Below are positions 8,042 to 15,354 of a stretch of DNA of 44,231 bases, piece after piece. A model generated the notes under the pieces. That model saw nothing but the letters and a program-made list of their open reading frames with translations, had not been told where the DNA came from and made no database searches. The stretch is from positions 1 to 44,231 of IMG/VR virus record IMGVR_UViG_3300031367_000001; one strand, 5' to 3'. Each line of letters starts with the position of its first letter. Positions within the stretch are counted from its first letter, which is position 1. The position numbers were made by a program, and so were the translations under genes. Source of the stretch: a virus.

Positions 8042-8577
8042 TGCCACGCAGCCTATCCACTGCTCTCGCCACCGCCGTCGGTCAGCCCGTCACGCAGCCT
8101 GGATATCTGATCCAGCTCGATTCGGCTACGCCGATCCGACTCTCGACACGTGGCACAGTGCTCTACGACGGACAATGGTTTCTCGAAGGCGCCGCAGTTT
8201 CCGGGCTATCCCAGTCAGCAGCAAGCACGCCAACGGTCACGATCCCGAATCAGGACAACAGCGGATCTGCTCTGTTGCTCGGGGACCGTCTGATCGACGT
8301 GCGTGCGCGCATCTGGGGATATGACGCAGGGGCGCCTGACGACGCCATTCTGCTGTTTGATGGAGTAATCGACGGGGCTGCAAACATCGGCCCGTTGACC
8401 TGCGGTATCCAGCTCGCGCAAACAAGCCGTGCCCGCGGCCGCTATCCCAACCTGGTCATCGCGCCGCCGCTTTGTAACTACATCACGCCGGCCGGCACCG
8501 TGTTCTACATTCAGCAGGTCCCGCACCTGGTGATCAATCAAGATCAGCCAGAGCTTGGCCCGTATCTGGGCTGGTAA
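8041..8577 (+). CDS. Tail-tip / baseplate hub protein (DUF2163- or gpL-like)
   Basis: A 178-residue beta-rich protein. It has the arrangement 'GYLIQLDSATPIRLSTRG..LYDGQWFLEGAAVSGLSQSA' and a later 'LLGDRLIDVRARIWGYDAG' and 'ILLFDGVIDG', which is common in hub-domain tail proteins placed between the tape measure and the J-like protein. Assignment to DUF2163 or gpL is by order and pattern only. It overlaps the next start by one base (TAATG). Confidence 0.65.
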   Translation: MPRSLSTALATAVGQPVTQPGYLIQLDSATPIRLSTRGTVLYDGQWFLEGAAVSGLSQSAASTPTVTIPNQDNSGSALLLGDRLIDVRARIWGYDAGAPDDAILLFDGVIDGAANIGPLTCGIQLAQTSRARGRYPNLVIAPPLCNYITPAGTVFYIQQVPHLVINQDQPELGPYLGW

Positions 8578-11231
8578 TGACTTCCGTCACGGTTCCCGTC
8601 TATCCCAGCTGGTACGCGATTCAATCCGCGGTGGTTCCAGCTGCGGCATTGCCGAATGTCGCGCAGCCAAAGGTGTCCGCCACCGGCCCGACGACGGCGC
8701 TTGGCACCGTGGCTCCGATTGTCTACGGCATGGCCAGAGTCGTCGGCCTGCTGGGCGCATCCGCACAGAACCAGCCATACAAAGAATACTCATCCGAGAT
8801 TCTGGCGCTTGGGTATACCCAGCGAACCACCGAGAAGGTGACATGGGGCGTCACGCTTCCTCCGTACCCGAACGCCTTTCAGCTCGTTCTGCAGATGATC
8901 TGGGCCGAGGGTCCGATCACATCCGTCGAACAGCTGTGGTGCAGCAACGCGTATCGGCAGGACTACCTGGGCACGGACAGCCAGGATGTCGACCCGCTGC
9001 TTGCGTGGTCGATCGACGGCTATGCCGACACGGCTCGCAGCAGCCTGGGTGCACTGGCCTATTCGGCCCTCAGCCCGACCATTACCACCTGGACGGACGC
9101 GGCGGCTCTGATAAAAGGTCGCGCATGCTACGACCCGCGCACCGACAGCACGGCATGGACGGACAACGCCGCGCTGGTGCTGGCCGACTTCATGACTCGG
9201 GCCGGAATGAGCATCGATTGGAGCGGATCGGAGCCGGCGTTCGACCGTTGCGATGACGACGTTGGGGGTCAAGCCAGGTGGACCTGCAATCTCGTCATGG
9301 ATTCGCCGCAGTCCGTCGATGCCTGGATCACCACGCTGCGGGCCTACGCTCATTGTTTCCTCGCGTCCACGGATGCTGGTTGGCGTCTCGTTCCTGATGC
9401 ACCGGTCGACGCGGGGGACGTCATCAGCATTGACCCATCGCAGATAGTCGCTGGCAGCCTGAAGCTGGCAAAGGCTCCGCGCCGCCAACAACCGACGGTG
9501 GTCACTGTCAACTACACCAAGCCATTGATGACTGGCTCATATTATTGGATCGATAAGGCTTGGTCCTCCGACAACCAGGCGACGGTCCTGACTGATGCCG
9601 TGGTCGCCGGGACAGAGACCTACCGGGCATCGACCGTTTCGCTGCCTGGCATCCTTAGCTATGGCGAAGCCTATCGGACGGCAGTCGAGCGGCTGAACCA
9701 CTTTACGCTGTGCGATCTCTCCGGCTCGGTCACATTGTTCGACGAGGGTCTGGAGGTGCTTGTCGGCGACGTATTGGCGCTGACTCATCCGATCGGCCTG
9801 TCGGATAGACTGGTCCGCGTCACCGGGGCGCAAAGCGACAGCCCGGGGCGCTGGAAGATCAGCTTCGAGGAGTATGACCCTGCCGTCTATAGCGACACGG
9901 CGCAGTCGGAGCCGACCATTGGAGACACGGACCTTGGCGACCCGACCGCAATCCCAGCGCCAACAGGCTTGACGGCTATCGAGGAAGTTTATCAGCGCAG
10001 CGATGGCGGATTCTCTTCGCGCTTGCGTATCACATGGGAGCCGCTCGCGGACTTCCCGTTCTCGCACAGCTATTCCGTTCGGGTGAGCGCGGACGGGTCC
10101 ATCGTCTGGTCCGCTGAACCACCAACGGAAACCTATGTCACGGGCGCGCTGCAGGAGGGCGAGAGCTATACGGTGACGGTTGCTGCCGTCGGGACTGTGG
10201 CCACCAGCTCCGAAATCAGCGTCTCGCTTACGGCGCAGGGCCGTCTGCTGCCTCCTGGCGACGTGCCTTCAATGGCGGGTATAGAGGTCGCCGGCACGGT
10301 GCGACTCTCATGGCCGCCCGCGGAGGACATCGACATTTGGCGTTATGAGCTGCGGCGCAGCGGGCTGGGGGCCACTACCGAAACCTGGGATGACATGGCA
10401 TTGGTGGACCGCTTCCTGGGCCTCCGGGCCACCGTGCAGGACCTGGCGCCAGGCGATTATCGCTTTGGGGTGAAGGCCCTCGACAGTGTCGGGAACTACT
10501 CCGCCAACGCGGCCTATATCACGATCGCTGTTACGCTCGACAATCGGGCCTTTTTCGTCGGGCAGGAATCCGTTGGGCTATCCGCTGGTGATGCGACCAA
10601 TATCTTCAGCGCGAGCTATCTCGATGGCGCGGACGAGGACTTCACGGAGATTGGAACAGCGGTCGATACCCTGTTTTCAAACGCCGCGGATACCTACACC
10701 GACCCGTTCTTTTCCTATGACAATTCCGCTGCATCCGAATGGATCAGCGAGGTTTGGGACGCGGGAGCCAGCTACTCTGGGACGTGGCGGGCGGACGTGT
10801 CAGGCGTCTCGGCCATTGCCGGAACCATCACCGGCTATTTGGAGCTCGCGGACAGCCCAACTGGCTCCTGGTCGTCCTACTCGACGCTCTCGGTAGTTGC
10901 GGCCGCGCGATACGCCAGGGTGCGCGTTACCGCCGCATCCGGATCTAGTCTCTTGGTCGCTACCGACCCGACCGTGCGCCTGGACGTTGTGGCCCAGGAA
11001 GAGCGCGGGAGCATTACGACCAGCGCCACGGCGGCCGCTACGGTTACCCTGGGAAACAGCTACACCTATGCAAAATCCATATCGCTGAGTGCTGACGCGG
11101 CCGGCACGCCCGAGGCGCTTAGCGCTGTCTTTGACAATGTCGACCCGTCGTCCGGGTTCGATGTGTACTGCTTCGACAGCTCCGGCGCACAGGTGAGCCG
11201 CACCGTGAGCTGGGTATTCAATGGAGTCTGA
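8577..11231 (+). CDS. J-like central tail fibre / tip attachment protein with FN3 domains
   Basis: An 884-residue protein in the position of lambda gpJ. The N-terminal half has the J-like landmarks ACYDPRTDSTAWTDNAALVLADFMT (about residues 183-207, quoted in part) and a hub-like region to about residue 450. Residues about 463-555 and 560-650 look like two fibronectin type III domains (ending SYTVTVAAVG and DYRFGVKALDSVGNYS). The last 230 residues are beta-rich and would form the distal end. J-like proteins bind the receptor and trigger DNA ejection; receptor identity cannot be read from sequence. Confidence 0.85.
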   Translation: MTSVTVPVYPSWYAIQSAVVPAAALPNVAQPKVSATGPTTALGTVAPIVYGMARVVGLLGASAQNQPYKEYSSEILALGYTQRTTEKVTWGVTLPPYPNAFQLVLQMIWAEGPITSVEQLWCSNAYRQDYLGTDSQDVDPLLAWSIDGYADTARSSLGALAYSALSPTITTWTDAAALIKGRACYDPRTDSTAWTDNAALVLADFMTRAGMSIDWSGSEPAFDRCDDDVGGQARWTCNLVMDSPQSVDAWITTLRAYAHCFLASTDAGWRLVPDAPVDAGDVISIDPSQIVAGSLKLAKAPRRQQPTVVTVNYTKPLMTGSYYWIDKAWSSDNQATVLTDAVVAGTETYRASTVSLPGILSYGEAYRTAVERLNHFTLCDLSGSVTLFDEGLEVLVGDVLALTHPIGLSDRLVRVTGAQSDSPGRWKISFEEYDPAVYSDTAQSEPTIGDTDLGDPTAIPAPTGLTAIEEVYQRSDGGFSSRLRITWEPLADFPFSHSYSVRVSADGSIVWSAEPPTETYVTGALQEGESYTVTVAAVGTVATSSEISVSLTAQGRLLPPGDVPSMAGIEVAGTVRLSWPPAEDIDIWRYELRRSGLGATTETWDDMALVDRFLGLRATVQDLAPGDYRFGVKALDSVGNYSANAAYITIAVTLDNRAFFVGQESVGLSAGDATNIFSASYLDGADEDFTEIGTAVDTLFSNAADTYTDPFFSYDNSAASEWISEVWDAGASYSGTWRADVSGVSAIAGTITGYLELADSPTGSWSSYSTLSVVAAARYARVRVTAASGSSLLVATDPTVRLDVVAQEERGSITTSATAAATVTLGNSYTYAKSISLSADAAGTPEALSAVFDNVDPSSGFDVYCFDSSGAQVSRTVSWVFNGV

Positions 11232-11234
11232 TCT

Positions 11235-11621
11235 ATGACCTACGCCGCCTTTGACCCCACCAAGCCGGACGGCAGCAGCCAAACGCCCGGTGAGATGGGT
11301 GTGTCCATGCGGGACAATGCATTCGCGATTGCCCATGCCATGATCTCCGGGGTCGGCTGGATGCCTGGCTGGTCAATGCAGCCCCAGGACACGGATGGGT
11401 CCTACCCGCCGTCTGACACGGAAACCCCAGGTCAATGGCTCGCCTACAGCGGCACCTATCGGGTCAAGGTGACCCCGACCTGGAACGGCTCGGTGGACGG
11501 ACAGCTCGATAGCGTGGCTGTCTCCTACAGCGCCAATTCTGGCTCTTCATATGACACAATCGGAACCGCGAGCTTCACCTATGATGCGAGCGGCGACTGG
11601 ATTCAGACCACCTGGAGCTAA
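11235..11621 (+). CDS. Tail-tip accessory protein
   Basis: A 128-residue protein 3 nt after the J-like gene, with GGAG 8 nt before the ATG. The start, FDPTKPDGSSQTPGEMGVSMRDN, is the short 'xPTxPDxSQTxxExxxSxRxN' segment I have seen in proteins that attach to phage tail fibres; the rest is beta-rich (YRVKVTPTWNGSVDGQLDSVAVSYS). An accessory fibre role is inferred from position. Confidence 0.65.
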   Translation: MTYAAFDPTKPDGSSQTPGEMGVSMRDNAFAIAHAMISGVGWMPGWSMQPQDTDGSYPPSDTETPGQWLAYSGTYRVKVTPTWNGSVDGQLDSVAVSYSANSGSSYDTIGTASFTYDASGDWIQTTWS

Positions 11622-11623
11622 TC

Positions 11624-12481
11624 ATGGTCCCGGCACTTCTCGGCCTCGTCTCGAAGGTCAATACCCTGCTCACCCGCGTCTCAGCCACGCTGGTCAGCAC
11701 CATCTCCACGAACCTCGACACCACGGTATCAAGCCGCGCAGCCGCCTCCACCTGGACTAGCGCTCGGGCCTCGACCCTGGATACCGTCGGTACCAATGTC
11801 GGTACCATCCTTTCGCGAGTAGACGTTACGGTGTCGTCCCTGGGGCGGCGGCAATTGGAAACCTTAACCACGGCTGGCGCGGTGAGCTGGACGCCGACTT
11901 TTACCGGCCTGGCGCTCGCGACCCTTGTGGGCTCAGGCGGTGGAGGTGCAGGCGCAAGCTCCAGTTATGGAGGCGGAGGAGGATCAGCAGGTGCGACTCT
12001 ATGGCGCATGCCGATTGCCTGCACGAGCGGAGTGGCAATTACGGGGACGATTGGGACCGGCGGGACCGGCGGGATAGGCGGATCAACTGGCTATGACGGG
12101 AACGATGGAGAAGCGACGACTTTCGGATCGCTGTCGGCGCTCGGTGGCGCCAAGGGACTGACCGAGTCTTCTGGCGGCGCTACGACGGGAACAAGCTCCG
12201 TTATCTCTTTCATCGGCGGAAGCGGCGGCGTAGCAGGATATTCAGGCGGGGCTGCGGGCGATGGAGAAGACGTTGTGTCGTTTTCCGGCGGCAGCGGAGG
12301 CGGCACCAATAATGGCGGAGGTGGTGGCGCTTCCGCGTTTGGCAGCGGAGGAGACGGGGGAACGACCGGTGATTTAGTGGGGCATAGCGCTACCGGATAC
12401 GGCGCCGGGGGAGGTGGCGGCGGCCACGGCGGAGGTTATGGCGGCGACGGGGCCGACGGCTATATCCAGATCGAGTATTGA
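11624..12481 (+). CDS. Glycine-rich tail adhesin
   Basis: A 285-residue protein. Residues 1-80 are helical and Ser/Thr/Val rich with coiled-coil character. From about residue 105 the protein is dominated by Gly runs broken by short Ser/Ala/Thr segments (GGGGAGASSSYGGGGGS, later GGGGGASAFGSGGDGG and AGGGGGGHGGGYGGDG), ending in a conserved-looking ADGYIQIEY. This resembles the polyglycine-sandwich adhesins of T-even gp38 and other phage fibres, which set host range. The fold is inferred from composition. Confidence 0.78.
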   Translation: MVPALLGLVSKVNTLLTRVSATLVSTISTNLDTTVSSRAAASTWTSARASTLDTVGTNVGTILSRVDVTVSSLGRRQLETLTTAGAVSWTPTFTGLALATLVGSGGGGAGASSSYGGGGGSAGATLWRMPIACTSGVAITGTIGTGGTGGIGGSTGYDGNDGEATTFGSLSALGGAKGLTESSGGATTGTSSVISFIGGSGGVAGYSGGAAGDGEDVVSFSGGSGGGTNNGGGGGASAFGSGGDGGTTGDLVGHSATGYGAGGGGGGHGGGYGGDGADGYIQIEY

Positions 12482-12493
12482 ACAATAGTAGAC

Positions 12494-12799
12494 ATGCCAC
12501 GCACTTTTACAGATCCCATTCAGCCCCCGGCGGAAACGCACGGCCGCATCGCAAACGCAGTTTTTCAGGTCGTCTACGACAAGACGACGGGCGCTGCGAC
12601 CGCTGCCAGTTATCTCATTTATAGGGCTGAAATCATGGCCGCGGACGGCACGTTGATGCGTACCGTCACGCAGCGCTTGCCATGGCCGACGATTCCCGCG
12701 GCGCATCAGGCGGAGATACGCTCCATCTTCTCCGCGATCCTGGCTCACGCCGAGCTCAATGGCGTGTTTCCTCCGGGGACCGACACCGGCGACCTTTAA
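12494..12799 (+). CDS. Hypothetical protein at the end of the tail operon
   Basis: A 101-residue protein with no clear ribosome site before the ATG. The C-terminal half (RTVTQRLPWPTIPAAHQAEIRSIFSAI) is helical. It is the last gene of the rightward late operon and its stop overlaps the stop region of the leftward gene at 12796 by 4 bp, so the two operons converge here. No family is recognised; it may be a small fibre chaperone because it follows the adhesin. Confidence 0.65.
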   Translation: MPRTFTDPIQPPAETHGRIANAVFQVVYDKTTGAATAASYLIYRAEIMAADGTLMRTVTQRLPWPTIPAAHQAEIRSIFSAILAHAELNGVFPPGTDTGDL

Positions 12800-13080
12800 T
12801 GCCCGCGCATCAACTGCGCCTTTGCGAGCTCGGCTTTGTTCCACTCGTTGGCTCCGATCGGAGCCCAGAGCATGGATACTAGCCAAATCAGGACACCGCC
12901 GACCGTCCCGAGATAACCAACAAGCAGCAGTCCGAGCAGAATCAATATGAGTGCGTCCGCTGCCCGCAGGTAAAAGGTTCCGAGCGGACCAGCGACCAAC
13001 GCCAGGGCGAACGCGATTATCGCGCTCTTCCTAACAGTCTGCATGTACGCCGCGACTTCTGGTGAGACTTGGTTCGTCAT
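12796..13080 (-). CDS. Small membrane protein, end of leftward operon
   Basis: A 94-residue protein; the ATG at 13080 has GAGG 8 nt upstream and is preferred over the ATG at 13086 and the longer frame. Two or three hydrophobic segments are visible (about residues 20-42, 46-60 and 62-82, including LILILLGLLLVGYLG), followed by a charged C-terminus (NEWNKAELAKAQ). It is the last gene of the leftward operon and converges with the late operon. The function is unknown. Confidence 0.65.
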   Translation of the reverse strand: MTNQVSPEVAAYMQTVRKSAIIAFALALVAGPLGTFYLRAADALILILLGLLLVGYLGTVGGVLIWLVSMLWAPIGANEWNKAELAKAQLMRGH

Positions 13081-13097
13081 TGTCATATCCTCTCTTC

Positions 13098-13274
13098 TCA
13101 AAGTTCCCAGGCATCCAGCGCCCGCCGAATGCCCTCTGCCATGTTCCCGTTGCCGATCCTCTTGGCCAATGCCCAGTGCTCGCGACTGAGCTTCACGGAC
13201 TTCATCTGCGGCCTGGTTCCTTCGACCGGCCTGCGGCCGGCCCCTTCCCTGGGGCCGCCTCGTTTGATTCTCAT
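13098..13274 (-). CDS. Small basic protein with GGPREGAGRRP motif
   Basis: A 58-residue protein. The ATG at 13274 overlaps the preceding TGA (ATGA), which is a better start than the GTG at 13283. The N-terminus KRGGPREGAGRRP is a very common phage motif; the rest (VKLSREHWALAKRIGNGNMAEGIRRALDAWE) looks like a short ribbon-helix-helix or helical DNA-binding segment. It probably acts as a small DNA-binding or accessory protein; the target is unknown. Confidence 0.65.
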   Translation of the reverse strand: MRIKRGGPREGAGRRPVEGTRPQMKSVKLSREHWALAKRIGNGNMAEGIRRALDAWEL

Positions 13275-13432
13275 CTCAGACACTTGAGCGCTTCTTTGAC
13301 CCTCGGGTTGCGGCGCAGGTAGCTTTGTCTCTCCTTGTCCGTTGTCTTCGCGAGGTACCGCGCAATCGTCTTAAGCTCGTTTTCTGAGGCTTCCGCTTTG
13401 TCAGCTATGCGGATGGATTCCGTCTTCGTCAT
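13271..13432 (-). CDS. Small helical protein
   Basis: A 53-residue protein not long enough for simple ORF lists. AGGAG lies 8 nt before the ATG and the stop overlaps the next ATG, both supporting translation. It is highly charged and helical (TESIRIADKAEASENELKTI; then RYLAKTTDKERQSYLRRNP). The leader GGAGAGCAGAG before the ATG is shared with the gene starting at 13724. No family is recognised. Confidence 0.6.
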   Translation of the reverse strand: MTKTESIRIADKAEASENELKTIARYLAKTTDKERQSYLRRNPRVKEALKCLR

Positions 13433-13486
13433 CTCTGCTCTCCTGAGTTAGCCGCGTCCCTGCGGCGCTTGAATCGACTTTCGTCC

Positions 13487-13504
13487 GGCGCCTTCCATGG
13501 CGCC
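13487..13504. other. Perfect hairpin in spacer between small genes
   Basis: GGCGCC-ttccat-GGCGCC. A second stem, GCCGC-gtccct-GCGGC, lies at 13451-13466. Both sit between the stop of the 13724 gene and the ribosome site of the 13432 gene, with no T-run, so they look like mRNA processing or stability elements instead of terminators. Confidence 0.5.
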
Positions 13505-13511
13505 TCCGCAT

Positions 13512-13724
13512 TTACTTGAAGTAAGCGGTCCAGTCATGCCGCTCCCCGTCTTCATCCCACCCCCAAACGTCGATTGGTTTTCCGGTCAGGTCGTCCGCTT
13601 CATATTCACCAGATTGATAAGCTTCTGCATTGAAATCTAAGGACTCGAACGCTTCATCTATCGTCTTTCCGAACGCCTCGAACTTGTCACCGTCGTGGCT
13701 GCTGGCAAACATATAGCTGTTCAT
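13512..13724 (-). CDS. Small acidic protein
   Basis: A 70-residue acidic protein (SSHDGDKFEAFGKTIDEAFESLDF, later DDLTGKPIDVWGWDEDGE). A GGGAGAGCAGAG leader precedes the ATG. It lies directly downstream of a near-consensus minus-strand promoter (13773-13800). Low mass and acidity would suit a DNA-mimic or inhibitor of a host protein, but this is only a suggestion; no family is recognised. Confidence 0.65.
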   Translation of the reverse strand: MNSYMFASSHDGDKFEAFGKTIDEAFESLDFNAEAYQSGEYEADDLTGKPIDVWGWDEDGERHDWTAYFK

Positions 13725-13772
13725 CTCTGCTCTCCCTTCCGGTCGGCGCCCCGTGCGCCTTCCTTGATTATT

Positions 13773-13800
13773 AGTATACTCTTTTCCCGGAAGATGTCAA
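13773..13800 (-). promoter_or_regulatory. Leftward sigma70-type promoter with overlapping direct repeats
   Basis: On the minus strand TTGACA (13795-13800) is followed by 16 nt and TATACT (13773-13778). Upstream and overlapping the -35 is a tandem TTTCGTTGA repeat at 11-bp spacing. This would transcribe the small genes 13724 to 12796 separately from the main leftward promoter. Confidence 0.7.
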
Positions 13801-13816
13801 CGAAATTTCAACGAAA

Positions 13817-14074
13817 CTATCCTACATAAACCTCCTGTCCAGGCAAAAGGCTATCCCAACGGATTAGCTCAGCGGATGCGTAAGGCCAATCTCCAACGTA
13901 TTGTTTCAGCACCTCTGCTATTGCCTGCGAAGAATGTATTTCCTCGCCGAAGAGCGGAGAAAGGAAACAGAAGTCATGATTTTCTTTTGCGTCATATACG
14001 CGCCACGTCTGTTTGATTTTGAATTCGTTTCGAAGCCACGCGCTTGGTGGCTTCATTCCATGCTCACACAGCAT
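13817..14074 (-). CDS. Hypothetical protein, 85 residues
   Basis: The ATG at 14074 has GGAGG about 9 nt upstream. The sequence has no transmembrane segment; it contains a Trp/Tyr-rich core (KQTWRVYDAKENHDFCFLSPL and VLKQYVGDWPYASAELIRWDS). The stop lies just upstream of the 13.8 kb promoter. I do not recognise a family. It is preceded by a 219-bp spacer with stem-loops. Confidence 0.6.
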   Translation of the reverse strand: MLCEHGMKPPSAWLRNEFKIKQTWRVYDAKENHDFCFLSPLFGEEIHSSQAIAEVLKQYVGDWPYASAELIRWDSLLPGQEVYVG

Positions 14075-14293
14075 CTCTCTCTTCCTCCATAGTATCGCTT
14101 TGATATTGGCTGGCCTTTCACCAGCCCGGCGCGTCTCTACCGCGCTCTAACCTCCGGTTTCTGCCGCCGGCTTCCGGGGGCGCCGGCCCTGTCGGGCGAC
14201 TGGTAAGGCCGCCTATTGGAAGATGGCGCCGCCGCCCAGACTACCCTGTCCAAGCCGTGACACAAGAAGTTTGAGTCCGGGAGGCGGCAGTGA
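14075..14293. other. 219-bp structured spacer, no convincing gene
   Basis: The only long frame here is an out-of-frame extension on the minus strand with shadow-like composition. Stem-loops are visible at 14108-14126 (GGCTGG/CCAGCC) and 14129-14145 (GCGCG/CGCGC), and GC-rich self-complementary GCCGGC blocks near 14165-14190. On the minus-strand mRNA these lie just 5' of the ribosome site for the 14074 gene. No T-run is present. Confidence 0.5.
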
Positions 14294-14500
14294 TCATTCA
14301 GCAATAGTCCTTCCAATTGATGCTGCGTCAAGCCATTCAAAATCCTTCTCGCTCTTGTATTTTTCGATGATGAACCCACCCTGATTGTCTTCATGCTCAA
14401 TGCAGAGCCGGTGTTTTTTACAGACCTCGTGGATATCTGCCAAGAATGCATCCACTTTCGGCGAGTCCTTATTTTTGCCTTCTTTGTAGCTCCAGCGCAT
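14294..14500 (-). CDS. Hypothetical protein, 68 residues
   Basis: The ATG at 14500 is chosen because AGAGGA lies about 6 nt upstream and because the longer frame upstream overlaps the Cys protein at 14703. It begins MRWSYKEGKNKDS and contains a helical part (VDAFLADIHEVCKKH) and a beta-hairpin-like end (HEDNQGGFIIEKYK). Similar short phage proteins with 'F..I..VC..H...I..ED..GGFII' occur widely; no function is known to me. Confidence 0.65.
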   Translation of the reverse strand: MRWSYKEGKNKDSPKVDAFLADIHEVCKKHRLCIEHEDNQGGFIIEKYKSEKDFEWLDAASIGRTIAE

Positions 14501-14511
14501 AACAAATTCCT

Positions 14512-14703
14512 CTACCAAGGCCGATAATCTATTACATCGTCGCTTTGGTCCTCTGCGCTGTTCCCGTGAAAGGCGCATGTAGAAATGTCGGACGTACGCA
14601 TTCCGAGCCATGGCCCTTCCGTATTCTGGCACAAGGAATGTCTATCTCCTGGCTTCGGGTCGGCCCAAAAGCGGCAGGTCTTGCAGGTATCGGTTTGGTT
14701 CAT
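14512..14703 (-). CDS. Small Cys-rich (zinc-ribbon-like) protein, CxxCRFW type
   Basis: A 63-residue protein with Cys-x2-Cys-Arg-Phe-Trp at residues 8-13, a third Cys near 25 and a fourth near 43, in the style of many phage zinc-ribbon mini-proteins. It is followed at 12 nt by the 14500 gene. It shares the CxxCR(F/H)(W/H) start with the proteins at 16757 and 28041. Zinc binding is inferred; the function is unknown. Confidence 0.7.
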   Translation of the reverse strand: MNQTDTCKTCRFWADPKPGDRHSLCQNTEGPWLGMRTSDISTCAFHGNSAEDQSDDVIDYRPW

Positions 14704-14708
14704 CGTTG

Positions 14709-14924
14709 TTACCTCGTCTCATGAAGATTGCTTATTACGATCGGCTCTAACACGTCATATGGCGCCCAGGTCCACCACTCGCATTCGCGACCTGATGGAA
14801 GAATCGAGACGCCCTTGAGCTTCACCCATCGATTCACCTGGTCCACCTCTTCAATTTCCCACGAAATTTCTGGCTTATGTTTCAGGCGGATTTTTTGCCC
14901 GACAGTGAATAATGCATTAGTCAT
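14709..14924 (-). CDS. Hypothetical protein, SH3-like
   Basis: A 71-residue protein; ATG 14924 overlaps the stop of the Cys mini-gene (ATGA). The strand pattern VGQKIRLKHKPEISWEIEEVDQ..WVKLKGV..LPSGRECEWWTW is typical of small SH3-like barrel proteins found in phage early operons. The longer frame upstream is occupied by the mini-gene in a different frame. Confidence 0.65.
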   Translation of the reverse strand: MTNALFTVGQKIRLKHKPEISWEIEEVDQVNRWVKLKGVSILPSGRECEWWTWAPYDVLEPIVISNLHETR

Positions 14925-14998
14925 CGGTTGTCCCCATCCTTCGACATTCTTCTGACAATTTCCTCTGCCTCGATCCGAGTGCACCGACATTCCGCCAT
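14921..14998 (-). CDS. 25-residue Cys mini-gene, copy A
   Basis: A tiny frame, MAECRCTRIEAEEIVRRMSK plus five residues, that ends in an ATGA overlap with the 14924 gene. The same peptide core CxCTxIEAEEIVRRM forms the C-terminus of the protein at 15354, and the flanking DNA (AACGCACCATGG) also matches, so this is a duplicated cassette. It may be a leader peptide giving translational coupling. Confidence 0.5.
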   Translation of the reverse strand: MAECRCTRIEAEEIVRRMSKDGDNR

Positions 14999-15014
14999 GG
15001 TGCGTTGTTACCCC

Positions 15015-15167
15015 TTAGATAGGCAAATTGAAAAACTTGCGTACACGCTTCACGGCGCTATCTATGCTACGGAAAATTTCCTCCTTAAAGAACAGGAGTA
15101 AAATCTGGCCAATTAGCCATCCAATAGCTGCGCCCAAAACCACAGAAAAAAATGATTGCTCAGTCAT
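15015..15167 (-). CDS. 50-residue single-pass membrane protein
   Basis: The ATG at 15167 has GGAG 7 nt upstream and overlaps the end of the preceding gene in another frame. A hydrophobic segment (about residues 7-27, VVLGAAIGWLIGQILLLFF) is followed by an amphipathic basic C-terminus (SIDSAVKRVRKFFNLP). One TM with a basic tail suggests a small inner-membrane protein; superinfection exclusion is one possibility among several. Confidence 0.6.
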   Translation of the reverse strand: MTEQSFFSVVLGAAIGWLIGQILLLFFKEEIFRSIDSAVKRVRKFFNLPI

Positions 15168-15354
15168 TAGTTGCTCCCATCCTCCGCACGATTTCTTCCG
15201 CTTCGATCCACGTGCATTTGCACTCAACCATGGTGCGTTCTATCTCCCGCTCATAGGCATTGCGCGCGAGCTCTTCCCGCTCGCCCGCCAGATCGTCTAG
15301 CTCCGGCTCGAGCCGCATCGCCTCGGGAGATCCCATTGGGTAGAACCTGGTCAT
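15160..15354 (-). CDS. Hypothetical protein ending in duplicated CxCTxIEAEEIVRRM motif
   Basis: A 64-residue protein; ATG 15354 overlaps the preceding gene's stop (ATGA). The first 40 residues are charged and helical (ELDDLAGEREELARNAYERE); the end, MVECKCTWIEAEEIVRRMG, is the close paralogue of the mini-gene at 14998. The stop region overlaps the start of the membrane gene at 15167. Confidence 0.65.
   Translation of the reverse strand: MTRFYPMGSPEAMRLEPELDDLAGEREELARNAYEREIERTMVECKCTWIEAEEIVRRMGATND

Noticed and set aside
14137-14505. 122-residue minus-strand frame through the structured spacer
   Set aside because: It overlaps the 14500 gene in another frame, lacks a ribosome site, and runs through stem-loop DNA.
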